Source: Sulfurimonas sp. RIFOXYD12_FULL_33_39
GTDB lineage: Bacteria; Campylobacterota; Campylobacteria; Campylobacterales; Sulfurimonadaceae
Length of the DNA: 64,000 bases
Reading direction: 5' to 3'
NCBI GenBank assembly: GCA_001829785.1
Contig: MICF01000005.1
Span: 186,001-250,000, forward strand
Both the position numbers and the translations under genes were made by a program. Within the stretch, counting starts at the first letter, position 1. Each line of letters starts with the position of its first letter. Shown piece after piece: positions 17,530 to 26,464 of the stretch. Under the pieces are notes generated by a model, which saw only the letters and a program-made list of their open reading frames with translations, was not told the DNA's origin and did no database searches.

Positions 17530-18742
17530 GCTTTGATGCCTCTATCGGTTTAAACGAGTTGATATACATGTAGGGATAAAAAATACTTAAAAAATTAAGT
17601 AGATATATTACTGCTAGATTTCTAAGTATTGTAAACATGTTAAAATCAAAAGGTATCTCATCTGAGACGATTCCATAATCTTTATACATGTCGGCAATTC
17701 CATCTATTATAATCGGGTTTATAGAGTAATGGTAGCAAATATAACTAGCAATTGGAGCAACTATTATAATTGCTAGTGTCGATAACATAGATATTTCATA
17801 AAAAAGAAGCAAAAATATCTTTGATTTTGACAAGCCGATACACCTTAAAATACCAAACTCTTTTATTCGTGAACTTACATTGACAAATCCGTAAATCATT
17901 ACGACAAAAAATATTACTACCAAAAACAGAGATAAAGAGATATATCCAAAGATGCTATCTACTTCCATAGCTTCAACCATAGTATCCATAAGAGTTTTCC
18001 ATGTAAGAGACTCCAAGTCATCTCTATTTAAAACCTTAATTATTTCACTATTTACCTTTTGTACATCATCTAAATTTTTTACCTTTATAGTTATATAAGA
18101 GGCTCTGTTTTTAGAGTTCATAAGCTTATCAAAATAGTTTTTTGAGACAAAAGAAGCAGTAGAGTCAAACTCAAATAAACCTGTTTTAAATATTCCGCAA
18201 ACCTTAAAAATATCTGCCGCAAACGAGTTGTCACTTGCACTGCCTATAAACGCAACCTCATCGCCTACATGTAGTTTTAATTTCTTTGCAAGTTCTACAC
18301 CCATATAGATACTGTTTTTTGAATTTTCTTTTAAAAATTCTCCCTCTATTAGAGCCAAACTAAGAGAACTTAAAACTCTCTCCTTATCAGGTTCAACTCC
18401 TCCAACCATAGAAGCCGCAGACTGCTCCTTGTTTGAAAGCAGTCCGTAAGTCTCATATCTTGCGCTAAAAATCTCTATGCCATCTATTTTTAAAAGTTTT
18501 TTTGAAATTTCTTCTACATCGTCTATAAGATACTCATTACCGCCTATGTCTCGGTACCCTTTTTTATATATTTCAATAGCACCCGTATAGATTTTGAGTG
18601 AATTTTCAAGCATTGATTTATGAGAACCGTCCATCAAAGAGACATAAGCTACAAATAACATAGCGGATATGAAAGTAAGTACGATTGTCGCTATAGAGCG
18701 GTTTTTATAAAAGAGGATATTTTTAAGAGCAAGAGAAAACAT
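17522..18742 (-). CDS. FtsX-type ABC permease (LolC/E or MacB-like), first subunit
   Basis: This is a 406-residue protein of the same FtsX layout. There is one N-terminal membrane segment (about residues 15-35), a large periplasmic domain, and three membrane segments (about 270-295, 315-340 and 365-390). The C-terminus ends NSFKPIEASKHV. It differs enough from its neighbour to suggest a heterodimer. Its ATG lies 6 bp past the stop of the LolA-like gene. Together the products should sit in the inner membrane and hand a lipid or lipoprotein to the periplasmic carrier. Confidence 0.85.
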   Translation of the reverse strand: MFSLALKNILFYKNRSIATIVLTFISAMLFVAYVSLMDGSHKSMLENSLKIYTGAIEIYKKGYRDIGGNEYLIDDVEEISKKLLKIDGIEIFSARYETYGLLSNKEQSAASMVGGVEPDKERVLSSLSLALIEGEFLKENSKNSIYMGVELAKKLKLHVGDEVAFIGSASDNSFAADIFKVCGIFKTGLFEFDSTASFVSKNYFDKLMNSKNRASYITIKVKNLDDVQKVNSEIIKVLNRDDLESLTWKTLMDTMVEAMEVDSIFGYISLSLFLVVIFFVVMIYGFVNVSSRIKEFGILRCIGLSKSKIFLLLFYEISMLSTLAIIIVAPIASYICYHYSINPIIIDGIADMYKDYGIVSDEIPFDFNMFTILRNLAVIYLLNFLSIFYPYMYINSFKPIEASKHV

Positions 18743-18748
18743 TTTTCG

Positions 18749-19477
18749 CTATCTTGAAAATCTTGTTAATGCACTTTTACTAAAATACTCATCAGAAATT
18801 TTCGTATCGTACTTAACCTCTTGCAAAACAATCTCGCTAAACTCATCTTTTTTATTTGACGATTGAACCCTCCAGTATGTAGGTATATAATAATCGCCGA
18901 TTTTCATCACTTTATCGTATATAAAAAACCTAATCTCCTTTCCTTCTTCATCATAAAAAACGTCCTTGTTTGAAGTATAAGTATCAGTATCTATATTTGT
19001 GACGATTTTCCCCCACACTACCGGAGCGTTCTCTTTTGGCGTTAGTTCAATAGTAACTATACTACCGTCTCTATTTAGTATTTTTGGAGTATAGTCTTCC
19101 ACAATCGAACTTTGCTTGACCATGTCATCATTGGTTATATCGCTTCCCATCCATTTTTGAAGCATCATAGAGGGCGGTATTTTAATGATTCTCTCAATTT
19201 TAGGAACATACTGCCACATCTCCCTATCAAGACTCAAAAAAGTTATCCCCTCATCTTTTGGAGGGTAAGTTATTTTTACGAAACTTTTATTGCTCCCTTT
19301 GGAATAACTCTGCATCTTCATAACTCTTTCATGACCCATAGAGACTATCTTCATGTTTATTAACATGTAGATATCTTTACCTCTAAAATTTTCATCAAGC
19401 CTTTTTATAATGTCATATGCTTCATCAGCAATTAAACATGTAGCAAATATAAATGCCGTTAAAACCATCTGTCTCAT
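18749..19477 (-). CDS. Periplasmic outer-membrane-lipoprotein-sorting-like (LolA/COG2834-type) protein
   Basis: This protein of about 242 residues has a signal peptide (MRQMVLTAFIFATCLIA) and a beta-rich body with the family features W-x-Y-x-P followed by basic residues, PPSMMLQKWMGSDITNDD, and YYIPTYWRV. These match the COG2834 group of LolA-like half-barrels that carry lipids or lipoproteins. The frame is open 38 codons further upstream, but only the ATG at 19477 has a ribosome site (AGGGAGA) and a signal peptide. It leads the operon with two FtsX permeases, an ATPase and a barrel. It is not the housekeeping LolA by length. Confidence 0.75.
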   Translation of the reverse strand: MRQMVLTAFIFATCLIADEAYDIIKRLDENFRGKDIYMLINMKIVSMGHERVMKMQSYSKGSNKSFVKITYPPKDEGITFLSLDREMWQYVPKIERIIKIPPSMMLQKWMGSDITNDDMVKQSSIVEDYTPKILNRDGSIVTIELTPKENAPVVWGKIVTNIDTDTYTSNKDVFYDEEGKEIRFFIYDKVMKIGDYYIPTYWRVQSSNKKDEFSEIVLQEVKYDTKISDEYFSKSALTRFSR

Positions 19478-19612
19478 AAATAATCTCCCTAGAATACAAT
19501 CTATTCTACTATCTATTTTCTTTGGTATAAATAAACCGATAATTGAGCAATATCTAATAAAATCAAAAAACATTATGCTACAATAAATCATAATAAAATT
19601 AAGGATTTGATT

Positions 19613-20035
19613 ATGTCAAGAAAAATTATAGCAACTGGTTTAGTAACGCTACTGTTTACGTCTCTAAATGCATACGACTTAAAGTCTAATATGCTTCTTC
19701 TTAATGCAGAACTTAGCGAAGTTCAAAGAGCATTTATAGCTAGTGACCAAGAGGGTGTGAGAACGTCTATAAAACGTTTTGCAGAACATGCACAAGATTT
19801 GCTAGGCACAAAAGAGAAGTTCTCGGCAATGCTGCCAAAAGATAAACAGCATAAAGCAAATGAGGCTGTTATGAGTGCACAGATTATAAGCTACAACGTA
19901 GGTATTATTTTAGACGCTATTGAAAACAAGCATAACCAATCTGGTATTGTTCGTAGAGAAGAGTCTCAAAGAGCCTATACATACATAGAACATGCATGTT
20001 TTCGTTGCCATAATATCGTGCGTGACAAATATTAA
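19613..20035 (+). CDS. Small periplasmic mono-heme cytochrome c-like protein
   Basis: This is a protein of about 140 residues with a signal peptide (ending LNAYD or earlier) and a helical body. A single CFRCH heme-binding motif lies at its very C-terminus (EHACFRCHNIVRDKY). The arrangement, four helices with a C-terminal CxxCH, recalls the cytochrome c-prime fold, but I cannot prove it. The ATG at 19613 follows AAGGA with seven bases and is preferred over a TTG two codons earlier. It stands alone, divergent from the envelope operon and convergent with the PBP gene. The partner is unknown. Confidence 0.75.
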   Translation: MSRKIIATGLVTLLFTSLNAYDLKSNMLLLNAELSEVQRAFIASDQEGVRTSIKRFAEHAQDLLGTKEKFSAMLPKDKQHKANEAVMSAQIISYNVGIILDAIENKHNQSGIVRREESQRAYTYIEHACFRCHNIVRDKY

Positions 20036-20038
20036 GAG

Positions 20039-21988
20039 CTAGAAGAGAAGCTTCTCCTGAGCGTTAATTTCCGTCTCCGCGCGAGGCGGTTTTGAAATAT
20101 CGCTAAAATACTCTTTTTTACCGTTTATAACAACCTCCATAATGCCTGCAGGAGCTTCAAATGTTCTTTGAATCTGTGGATAAAGTCTTAATACATTCTC
20201 ATAATACATTGAAAAAGCAGGTGCCGCGACTCTTCCGCCTGTCTCTAATTTATGCATCGGGGAGTTATCATCGTTTCCAAACCATACAACAGTCTCTATA
20301 GTAGGTGAATATCCTGCAAACCAGCCGTCGATATTATTATTTGTCGTTCCGGTTTTTCCGGCTAATTCTATCCCTTTTACTTTTGCTTGTTTTCCTGTTC
20401 CTCTCTCTACTACGTCTTTGAGTATAGCTGTCATAATATAGGCTTGCGTATCTTTTGTAATATAGCGCGTCTGCTCTTTTTTCTCATAAACCGTAGTCGC
20501 TTTTTTATCTATATACCTTATAAGATTAGGCTCGACTTGAACTCCGGAGTTTGCAAAAGAGGTATAGTATTTTGCTAACTGAAGCGGTGAGAGAGAGATT
20601 GTCCCAAGTGCAAGAGAGAGATTGGGCGGCAAATTCTCTATACCGAATTTTTTAAACTCTTTTAAAATCTGTGTTAGTCCGATATCACTGACTAGATTTA
20701 TAGTAGCTAAATTTCTAGAGTGAACAAGCGCCTCTCTAAGAGTCATTAATCCCTCATAATCCTCTTCATAGTTTTTTGGTTGCCACTTTTGCTCTTCACC
20801 GTCTTTTTCGTATGTATATGTTCTAGCCATATCTACTAGTTCGGTTGCTCCGGAATAGCCTAAATCTATTGCAACTTGATATATAAAAGGCTTAAACGCA
20901 GAACCCGGCTGACGGCGACCTTGAGTAGCTCTGTTGTATGAACTCTTTTTATAGTCAACACTGCCGACAAGTGCTAAAATATCTCCTGTTTTTGAATCCA
21001 AAGATACAAGAGCCCCGTTTAAAAGAGTCGTATTAGCATCTCTATAATTGGCAGCTCTCTCAACCGACATGTCATAAGCTTTTTTAAGCGAATCTTTTGC
21101 CGCTTCTTGCAGTCTCATATCTATAGTAGTATATATCTCATATCCGCCGCTCTTCATATCGCTTATACCCAAATCGGCGACTCTTCTTGCAACTTCATCT
21201 ACTATAAAAGGGGCGTTGTTTTGTGTTAGAGTATCATCAAAGACTTTTGGTTTTTCTAGCAAAGAGCTGTTGTGAGTCTGCTCGTCAATCCAGCCAAGAG
21301 CATACATTCTTGAGATTACACGGTTTGCTCTGCCCATTGATATCTCATAGTTTTTTGTCGGAGCGTAAGTACTAGGAGCCTTTGGCAAACCTACGAGTAT
21401 AGCAATCTCTTTTAGAGTTAGCTCTGATAGTTGTTTATGAAAATATCCATCAGCCGCCGTTTTAATTCCATAATATCCATGCCCTAGATAAATCTCGTTT
21501 AAGTAGCGCTCAAGTATCTGCTCTTTTGTTAAATACCTCTCGACTTTAAGCGAATATATAAGCTCTTTAACTTTTCTTGATAGCTTTTTTTCTCTGCTTA
21601 AGAGTCTGTTTTTTACAAGTTGCTGAGTGATGGTACTAGCCCCCTCAACCAACTTTCCTGCTTGAATATCTTTTACTATCGCTCTAAAAATAGCATCCAT
21701 ATTTATTCCAGGGTGCTCAAAAAATGTAGTATCCTCTATCGCTAAAAGTGCTTCAATGGCTCTAGGTGGAATTTCATTAAACGTGGCATAGTATCTATGC
21801 TCTTCTTCAAAAATATTTGCAATTTTTTCACCGTTTTTATCATAAATTCTTGTTGTAACTTGAGGGTTATACTCAATTAATTCCTCAATATCATAACTTT
21901 GTCCGAGTAAAAAGTAGCCCAATATTAAAAACGGGGTTAAAAAACCAAACAAAACAAGAGTAAAAAAAATATTTTTTACTATTTTCAT
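20039..21988 (-). CDS. mrcA: Penicillin-binding protein 1A (bifunctional transglycosylase/transpeptidase)
   Basis: Class A PBPs polymerise and cross-link peptidoglycan. The 649-residue protein has an N-terminal membrane anchor (residues 9-29) and a GT51 glycosyltransferase domain with AIEDTTFFEHPGI, GASTITQQLVKN and the KVKELIYSLKVERYLTKEQILERYLN segment. A transpeptidase domain follows with the active-site motif QPGSAFKPF, then SRN, and GKTGTTNN. Length is normal for the family. The start overlaps the stop of the upstream ABC ATPase gene by 4 bp, an odd but conserved-looking coupling. Confidence 0.95.
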   Translation of the reverse strand: MKIVKNIFFTLVLFGFLTPFLILGYFLLGQSYDIEELIEYNPQVTTRIYDKNGEKIANIFEEEHRYYATFNEIPPRAIEALLAIEDTTFFEHPGINMDAIFRAIVKDIQAGKLVEGASTITQQLVKNRLLSREKKLSRKVKELIYSLKVERYLTKEQILERYLNEIYLGHGYYGIKTAADGYFHKQLSELTLKEIAILVGLPKAPSTYAPTKNYEISMGRANRVISRMYALGWIDEQTHNSSLLEKPKVFDDTLTQNNAPFIVDEVARRVADLGISDMKSGGYEIYTTIDMRLQEAAKDSLKKAYDMSVERAANYRDANTTLLNGALVSLDSKTGDILALVGSVDYKKSSYNRATQGRRQPGSAFKPFIYQVAIDLGYSGATELVDMARTYTYEKDGEEQKWQPKNYEEDYEGLMTLREALVHSRNLATINLVSDIGLTQILKEFKKFGIENLPPNLSLALGTISLSPLQLAKYYTSFANSGVQVEPNLIRYIDKKATTVYEKKEQTRYITKDTQAYIMTAILKDVVERGTGKQAKVKGIELAGKTGTTNNNIDGWFAGYSPTIETVVWFGNDDNSPMHKLETGGRVAAPAFSMYYENVLRLYPQIQRTFEAPAGIMEVVINGKKEYFSDISKPPRAETEINAQEKLLF

Positions 21989-22674
21989 ATTCTAAATTTC
22001 CTATTTGCAAAATTTGCATCAATTAATATTTTCGTATATTGAGCTGATGGTTTTTTCAGTATATCTTCCATTTTTCCGCTCTCTACAACTCTACCATCTT
22101 TTATAACACATATATCTTCGCATAAAATTTTAGCAGAATTCATATCATGTGTCACGAATAACATTTTAAAACCAAACTCATCTTGAAGAGATTTTAAAAG
22201 ATTTAAAATCATAACCCTAGTTTCTGGGTCAAGCGCGGTTGTCGGTTCATCAAGCAAAATAAGCTTAGGCTCATTACTTAGTGCCATTGCAATTACTACT
22301 CTTTGAAGTTGTCCGCCGGAGAGTTCAGGAGGAAACCTCTCCATCAGCCCATCATCAAGCCCTACTTGAGCAAAAAGTTTTTGTACCTTTGACTGCGAAA
22401 TAAAAAACTGCTTCTTTATCTTTGTTAGCGGTGAGAGAGCAGTAAAAGGGTTTTGAGGAACAAAAGCGAGACTCTCTCCCGCTATAAGCCTAAAACTGCT
22501 ATCATGCTCTAGCTCCAATTCCATCTCATCAGGCAACATTCCAAGCAAAGCTTTTATAGTTAAACTCTTTCCGCTTCCGCTTTGCCCTACAAGTGCCAAA
22601 GAAGATGAGATAGCAAATGCAATATCAACCAAACTTCTATTACCGATTGTTATATGCAGTTTTGATACATTCAT
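21985..22674 (-). CDS. ABC transporter ATP-binding protein, oligopeptide/nickel (DppD/NikD) type
   Basis: This is a 229-residue ATPase with Walker A GQSGSGKSLT, signature ELSGGQLQRVVIAMA, Walker B LILLDEPTTALDPE and switch histidine in LFVTHDMNSAKILCEDICVIKDGRVVESG. The sequence fits the DppD/NikD branch that works with peptide or nickel permeases, although it is shorter and lacks the usual C-terminal oligopeptide extension. No permease or binding protein is nearby; the neighbours are a BioF-like gene and PBP1A, each overlapping by 4 bp. It may serve a permease encoded elsewhere. Confidence 0.85.
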   Translation of the reverse strand: MNVSKLHITIGNRSLVDIAFAISSSLALVGQSGSGKSLTIKALLGMLPDEMELELEHDSSFRLIAGESLAFVPQNPFTALSPLTKIKKQFFISQSKVQKLFAQVGLDDGLMERFPPELSGGQLQRVVIAMALSNEPKLILLDEPTTALDPETRVMILNLLKSLQDEFGFKMLFVTHDMNSAKILCEDICVIKDGRVVESGKMEDILKKPSAQYTKILIDANFANRKFRI

Positions 22675-23765
22675 TTTTTTATTCTAGCTAAATTTATGCA
22701 CAACTCTCTTAACTTATCGCAACTCTGAGCAAGTCTAGCTATCAAACGTATAATCGCTTTATCGACAGTAGGCTCTCTTATTCCGCCTACTGCATACCCG
22801 AGATTTTTCAGCTCATCGCGAATCTCTATAACTTTTACGTTATCGCCAATTACAATAGGCGCTATTAAACCCTCAATCTTAATGCCTAGCTCTTCATAAA
22901 CTATCTGCTGTCTTAACTCTATCTCTCTTTTTAAAACTTCCCTGTTTTTAAGTATGTATTTTAGCGAATTGTGTGCCAAAAGAGTATCGTAAAGAGAGAG
23001 TGAGGTTGCATAAATAATAGGCTTAGCACGATTAATCAAATACTCTGCAATATGTGAAGATGAGAGTATAAATGCTCCAAAACTACCATAAGCCTTCCCA
23101 AGAGTTCCCATTTTAATGTAGTTTGGTTTTATATCAATGTTGTAATAATCAAATACACCCATCAGCTTATTGCCGATGACTCCGCTGCTGTGCGCCTCAT
23201 CAACTATTAAAATAGCATCATATCTATCGCAGATTTCAAAAACGGCACCATCTACCAAATCACCGTCCATTGAGTAGATACCTTCAACTGCAACAATTTT
23301 ACGTTTTGCATCTGAAGATTTTAACAAATCTTCCAACTCAGCCATATTGTTGTGAGAAAAAAACTCAACCTTCATATTATTTAATCTTGCTGCCAAAACA
23401 CCTGATGCATGATATTTTTCATCCATAAAAAGCTCATCGCCTCTTCTAACAAGTGATTCTATCAAAGCGATATTTGCATTAAATCCGCTTCCTAAAATAA
23501 TTCCCTCTTCAAAGCCGTTTGCTTCACATAAAGCCTCTTCAAAATCTTTATGAATCTGATGATATCCGTTTACTAAAAGAGAGGCTTTTGAACTGTGAAG
23601 CGGCATGGCGGAAAGAGTTTTACATGTAGCCTCATGTAGCTCTTTATTGTGAGCAAGTCCAAGATAATCGTTTGAGGCAAAATCTAAGATATTATCTTTA
23701 TAGACCTCTCTGCTTCTATATCTTTTAGATTTTTTCAGCGCCGCTAATTCATTTTCATAATACAT
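22671..23765 (-). CDS. bioF: 8-amino-7-oxononanoate synthase-like PLP enzyme
   Basis: Alpha-oxoamine synthases join an amino acid to an acyl-CoA; BioF uses alanine and pimeloyl-thioester in biotin synthesis. The 364-residue protein has FASNDYLGLAHN at the start, DEAHSSGVIG at the cofactor ring, and the PLP lysine K224 in KMGTLGKAYGSFGAF. It is at the short end for the family, as is usual in Campylobacterota. No other bio gene is adjacent, so a serine palmitoyltransferase-like or KBL-like role cannot be excluded, but BioF is the best call. It overlaps both neighbours. Confidence 0.8.
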   Translation of the reverse strand: MYYENELAALKKSKRYRSREVYKDNILDFASNDYLGLAHNKELHEATCKTLSAMPLHSSKASLLVNGYHQIHKDFEEALCEANGFEEGIILGSGFNANIALIESLVRRGDELFMDEKYHASGVLAARLNNMKVEFFSHNNMAELEDLLKSSDAKRKIVAVEGIYSMDGDLVDGAVFEICDRYDAILIVDEAHSSGVIGNKLMGVFDYYNIDIKPNYIKMGTLGKAYGSFGAFILSSSHIAEYLINRAKPIIYATSLSLYDTLLAHNSLKYILKNREVLKREIELRQQIVYEELGIKIEGLIAPIVIGDNVKVIEIRDELKNLGYAVGGIREPTVDKAIIRLIARLAQSCDKLRELCINLARIKK

Positions 23766-25366
23766 TATCTTGCAATTACCATATTACGACCGCTATTTTT
23801 AGCTTCATACAGTGCTTCATCCGCTCTTTTAAAAGTAACTTCAAAATTATCCTCTTTATCATACTCGACAACACCGAAGCTCATTGTTATAGGAAGTATC
23901 TCTTTATGTTCTTCTATCACTACCCTTAGCTTTTCTGCCATTTGATATGCATGCAATTTATCCGTGTGAGGAAGTATAAGAGCAAACTCCTCTCCCCCGA
24001 TTCTACAAAAAATATCACCTTTTCTAAGAGACGAATTTATCAATTTTGTATATTCTATTAGAACTTTGTCTCCGACATCATGTCCATATCCGTCATTAAT
24101 TTTCTTAAAATAGTCCACATCAAAAATTACTAAAGACAACGCATAATCATAGCGATTTGCATTAGAGACCTCTTTTTTTATCTGTTCGTTATAGTAGTAT
24201 CTATTTCTTATCTTTGTTAACGGATCGGTTATATTTGTGTATTCCAACTCTTTTTGATAGACTTTTTCTTTTGTTATGTCTGAAAAAATAGCGCTGTAGT
24301 GACCGTCTTGCTCAGATATTAAAGAGACTCCTACCGTAAAATAGTACTCTTTTTGATTGCATCTTATTTTTATTTGGTTGTCGTTTGGGTTTTTTATTAA
24401 ATAGTCTAGCCAATTAAGTCCATCGTTGTCTTTAAAAAAACACCCTTCTTCATAAACAAAAAAATCTGATATAGAGTTATTCTCTTTTTTAAACTCATCA
24501 AGAGTAGTGTATTTGTCAAAATATTTAAAAAACTTTTTATTTACGTCAATTATGCTCTTTTTATCCACCACCATTACGATATTTGATGATGAATCTATAA
24601 TATTTTTATAATATCTTTTTTGTTTCTTATTTCTAAAATAGATTATATTTCCTACAATCGCCGCAAAAATAAGAATACCAAGAACAGAAAAAGTAATCCA
24701 CTTAAACATAAAAAAATCTAGATTTTTGTTAGCTATCTTATCTATTTTTTTTGACATGACATAGTAAGCTATTAGGGTGCCGTTTATATCTTTTATCTCA
24801 TATGATGTAACTATGCTGCCTTTGTTTATTTTATATGGCATCTCAAAATAGTTATCAATTCCTTCTTTTATAAGCATAGAGTCTATATCAAAAACTTTCA
24901 TCTCTTTTGCTATTTGATTAAAATCGGAAACCACTTCTAATACCCCGACTATTTTTTCATCTTTAAAGAGTGGAACAATAGCCTTTATAAATATATTATT
25001 TGCTTTTTTCTCCATAGAAATTTGTGCTTTTTTTATCCCGTAAATAGAAGTTAAATTTTCATCTAATATTTCTATTTGGATATCTTTTTCTATAGCGTTT
25101 TCATTGAATTTTGAAATCAAATCTTGATAATAATCTTTGTCTATACTTTTATGTAAAATATCATCGAGCAAATTTTTATCGTTTGCAATACTTAGTGCAA
25201 CACTAAGAGTAGATTTTTGCTTCGCTGCAATCAAAGCATCCGCCTTTTTTTGCATAAACACGGCTTCTGCCCTATATCCGTCATTTTTTAGTTTTTTTCT
25301 CTCATTAATTGAAAATCCAACATAAAACCATGTAGTAAGCAGTAAAACTATAACAGCAACAATCAA
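23765..25366 (-). CDS. Diguanylate cyclase with periplasmic sensor and PAS domain
   Basis: A GGDEF protein that should make cyclic di-GMP. Layout over 533 residues: membrane segment at the very N-terminus, periplasmic sensor domain (about 25-215), second membrane segment (about 222-244), PAS-like domain (250-370) and GGDEF domain (about 375-533). The catalytic motif is intact as IGGEEFA, and the inhibitory I-site RKGD stands five residues before it. The TTG at 25366 is the only standard start, yet it cuts into the membrane segment, while the frame stays open upstream with basic residues but no ATG, GTG or TTG. The true start is therefore uncertain. Confidence 0.85.
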   Translation of the reverse strand: MIVAVIVLLLTTWFYVGFSINERKKLKNDGYRAEAVFMQKKADALIAAKQKSTLSVALSIANDKNLLDDILHKSIDKDYYQDLISKFNENAIEKDIQIEILDENLTSIYGIKKAQISMEKKANNIFIKAIVPLFKDEKIVGVLEVVSDFNQIAKEMKVFDIDSMLIKEGIDNYFEMPYKINKGSIVTSYEIKDINGTLIAYYVMSKKIDKIANKNLDFFMFKWITFSVLGILIFAAIVGNIIYFRNKKQKRYYKNIIDSSSNIVMVVDKKSIIDVNKKFFKYFDKYTTLDEFKKENNSISDFFVYEEGCFFKDNDGLNWLDYLIKNPNDNQIKIRCNQKEYYFTVGVSLISEQDGHYSAIFSDITKEKVYQKELEYTNITDPLTKIRNRYYYNEQIKKEVSNANRYDYALSLVIFDVDYFKKINDGYGHDVGDKVLIEYTKLINSSLRKGDIFCRIGGEEFALILPHTDKLHAYQMAEKLRVVIEEHKEILPITMSFGVVEYDKEDNFEVTFKRADEALYEAKNSGRNMVIAR

Positions 25367-25430
25367 ATATATTTTATTAGTTTTTAAAATGTGAAGTCCT
25401 ATACTTTTTTTTGATTTTATTACAGCGTTA

Positions 25431-25982
25431 TCAATTTATAACGAATTTTTGTAGCAACTCTACATTTAGACCCATAGCCGTACTTTCATTACCTTTTGTA
25501 CTTTTTATATATTTTTTACAAAAGCCCTCAACCATACACGCTCCGGCTTTGCCACGCCAATCTTTGCTTTGCAGATAACTCTCTATATCATTAAGACCAA
25601 AATCGTCAAAAACATAATTTGTTGTAGAGATATCTATAATTTTAATATCGATGGAGTGATAAATCATACATGTAATTATGCTTGTAGTATTACCGCTTTG
25701 AGTTAGCAGTATATTTCTTGCATCATCAACGCATTTTGCTTTTCTAAGAATCTGACCTTGAGACGCGACAACGGTATCTGCAACTAAAAGCGGATACTCC
25801 ATAAAACCAAAGTGTTCAACATTTGCCTTATATTTTCCTAATGTTGCCTGATATACAAAGTTTTTAGGAGAGGAGGCTATTATGCTCTCTTCGTCAAAAT
25901 CAATGCTTTGTTGGATAAACTCTATGCCTGCAGCTTTTAAAAGCTCTGCGCGTGTTTGAGATGATGAGGCAAGTCTTATCAT
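25431..25982 (-). CDS. maf: Maf-family nucleotide pyrophosphatase
   Basis: Maf proteins hydrolyse non-canonical or methylated nucleoside triphosphates to monophosphates. The 183-residue protein opens with MIRLASSSQTRAELLKAAGI, the phosphate-binding signature, and has the conserved VADTVV segment plus DWRGKAGACMVEG near the C-terminus. The last part normally reads GKAGAYxIQG, so this is a slightly divergent member. It overlaps the upstream CopD-like gene by 1 bp and belongs to the alaS-led leftward run. Confidence 0.88.
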   Translation of the reverse strand: MIRLASSSQTRAELLKAAGIEFIQQSIDFDEESIIASSPKNFVYQATLGKYKANVEHFGFMEYPLLVADTVVASQGQILRKAKCVDDARNILLTQSGNTTSIITCMIYHSIDIKIIDISTTNYVFDDFGLNDIESYLQSKDWRGKAGACMVEGFCKKYIKSTKGNESTAMGLNVELLQKFVIN

Positions 25983-26464
25983 TATAGTCTGCTTGAAAAA
26001 TAAGTTCCTATAAATACTGCACTTACACCTAAAATTATGTTTAGCGGCACCATATATTTTCCGATTAATCCAAGCTGATTTTTTGCACCTAAAAAATCGC
26101 CGCTGTTTAATAGTTTGTCTGCTTTGTTTCTTCTATAAATCATTATAGAAAGATTAAGAAACATAATAGTCCAGATTCCCTCTTTTATATAAGTAAACAT
26201 TGAAAAATCGCTTTGAGAAAGAGCGTACCCTTTTATCATAAAAATTGCGGTTATAAGTAAAATAGCTACAAAAGGAAGTACTATATAAAAAAGTCTTTTG
26301 AGTCCGTGAGAAATTCTCTCAAGCCTTTTTTGAGGAGACTCTATTTCCATAAAAGAGTAGTGTGCCCCATAGCGCATAGCTATCATACCGCCGACCCACA
26401 CTACTGCACTTATTACATGTAAAAAAACTATAAAAAGCTTATACTCTAAAAATATACCTTGCAT
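25982..26464 (-). CDS. Four-helix membrane protein, CopD-like
   Basis: This 160-residue integral membrane protein has four predicted membrane segments (about residues 10-30, 52-75, 85-105 and 133-155). The first carries LHVISAVVWVGGMIAMRY, whose histidine and tryptophan pattern is shared with the CopD/YphA-type family of heme- or copper-linked membrane proteins. Function is unknown; the family name is suggestive only. It is joined to alaS and maf by 1-bp overlaps. Confidence 0.65.
   Translation of the reverse strand: MQGIFLEYKLFIVFLHVISAVVWVGGMIAMRYGAHYSFMEIESPQKRLERISHGLKRLFYIVLPFVAILLITAIFMIKGYALSQSDFSMFTYIKEGIWTIMFLNLSIMIYRRNKADKLLNSGDFLGAKNQLGLIGKYMVPLNIILGVSAVFIGTYFSSRL

Noticed and set aside
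18749..19591. Longer version of the LolA-like gene starting at 19591
   Set aside because: The extra 38 codons have no ribosome site and would place the signal peptide inside the protein; the ATG at 19477 has both.
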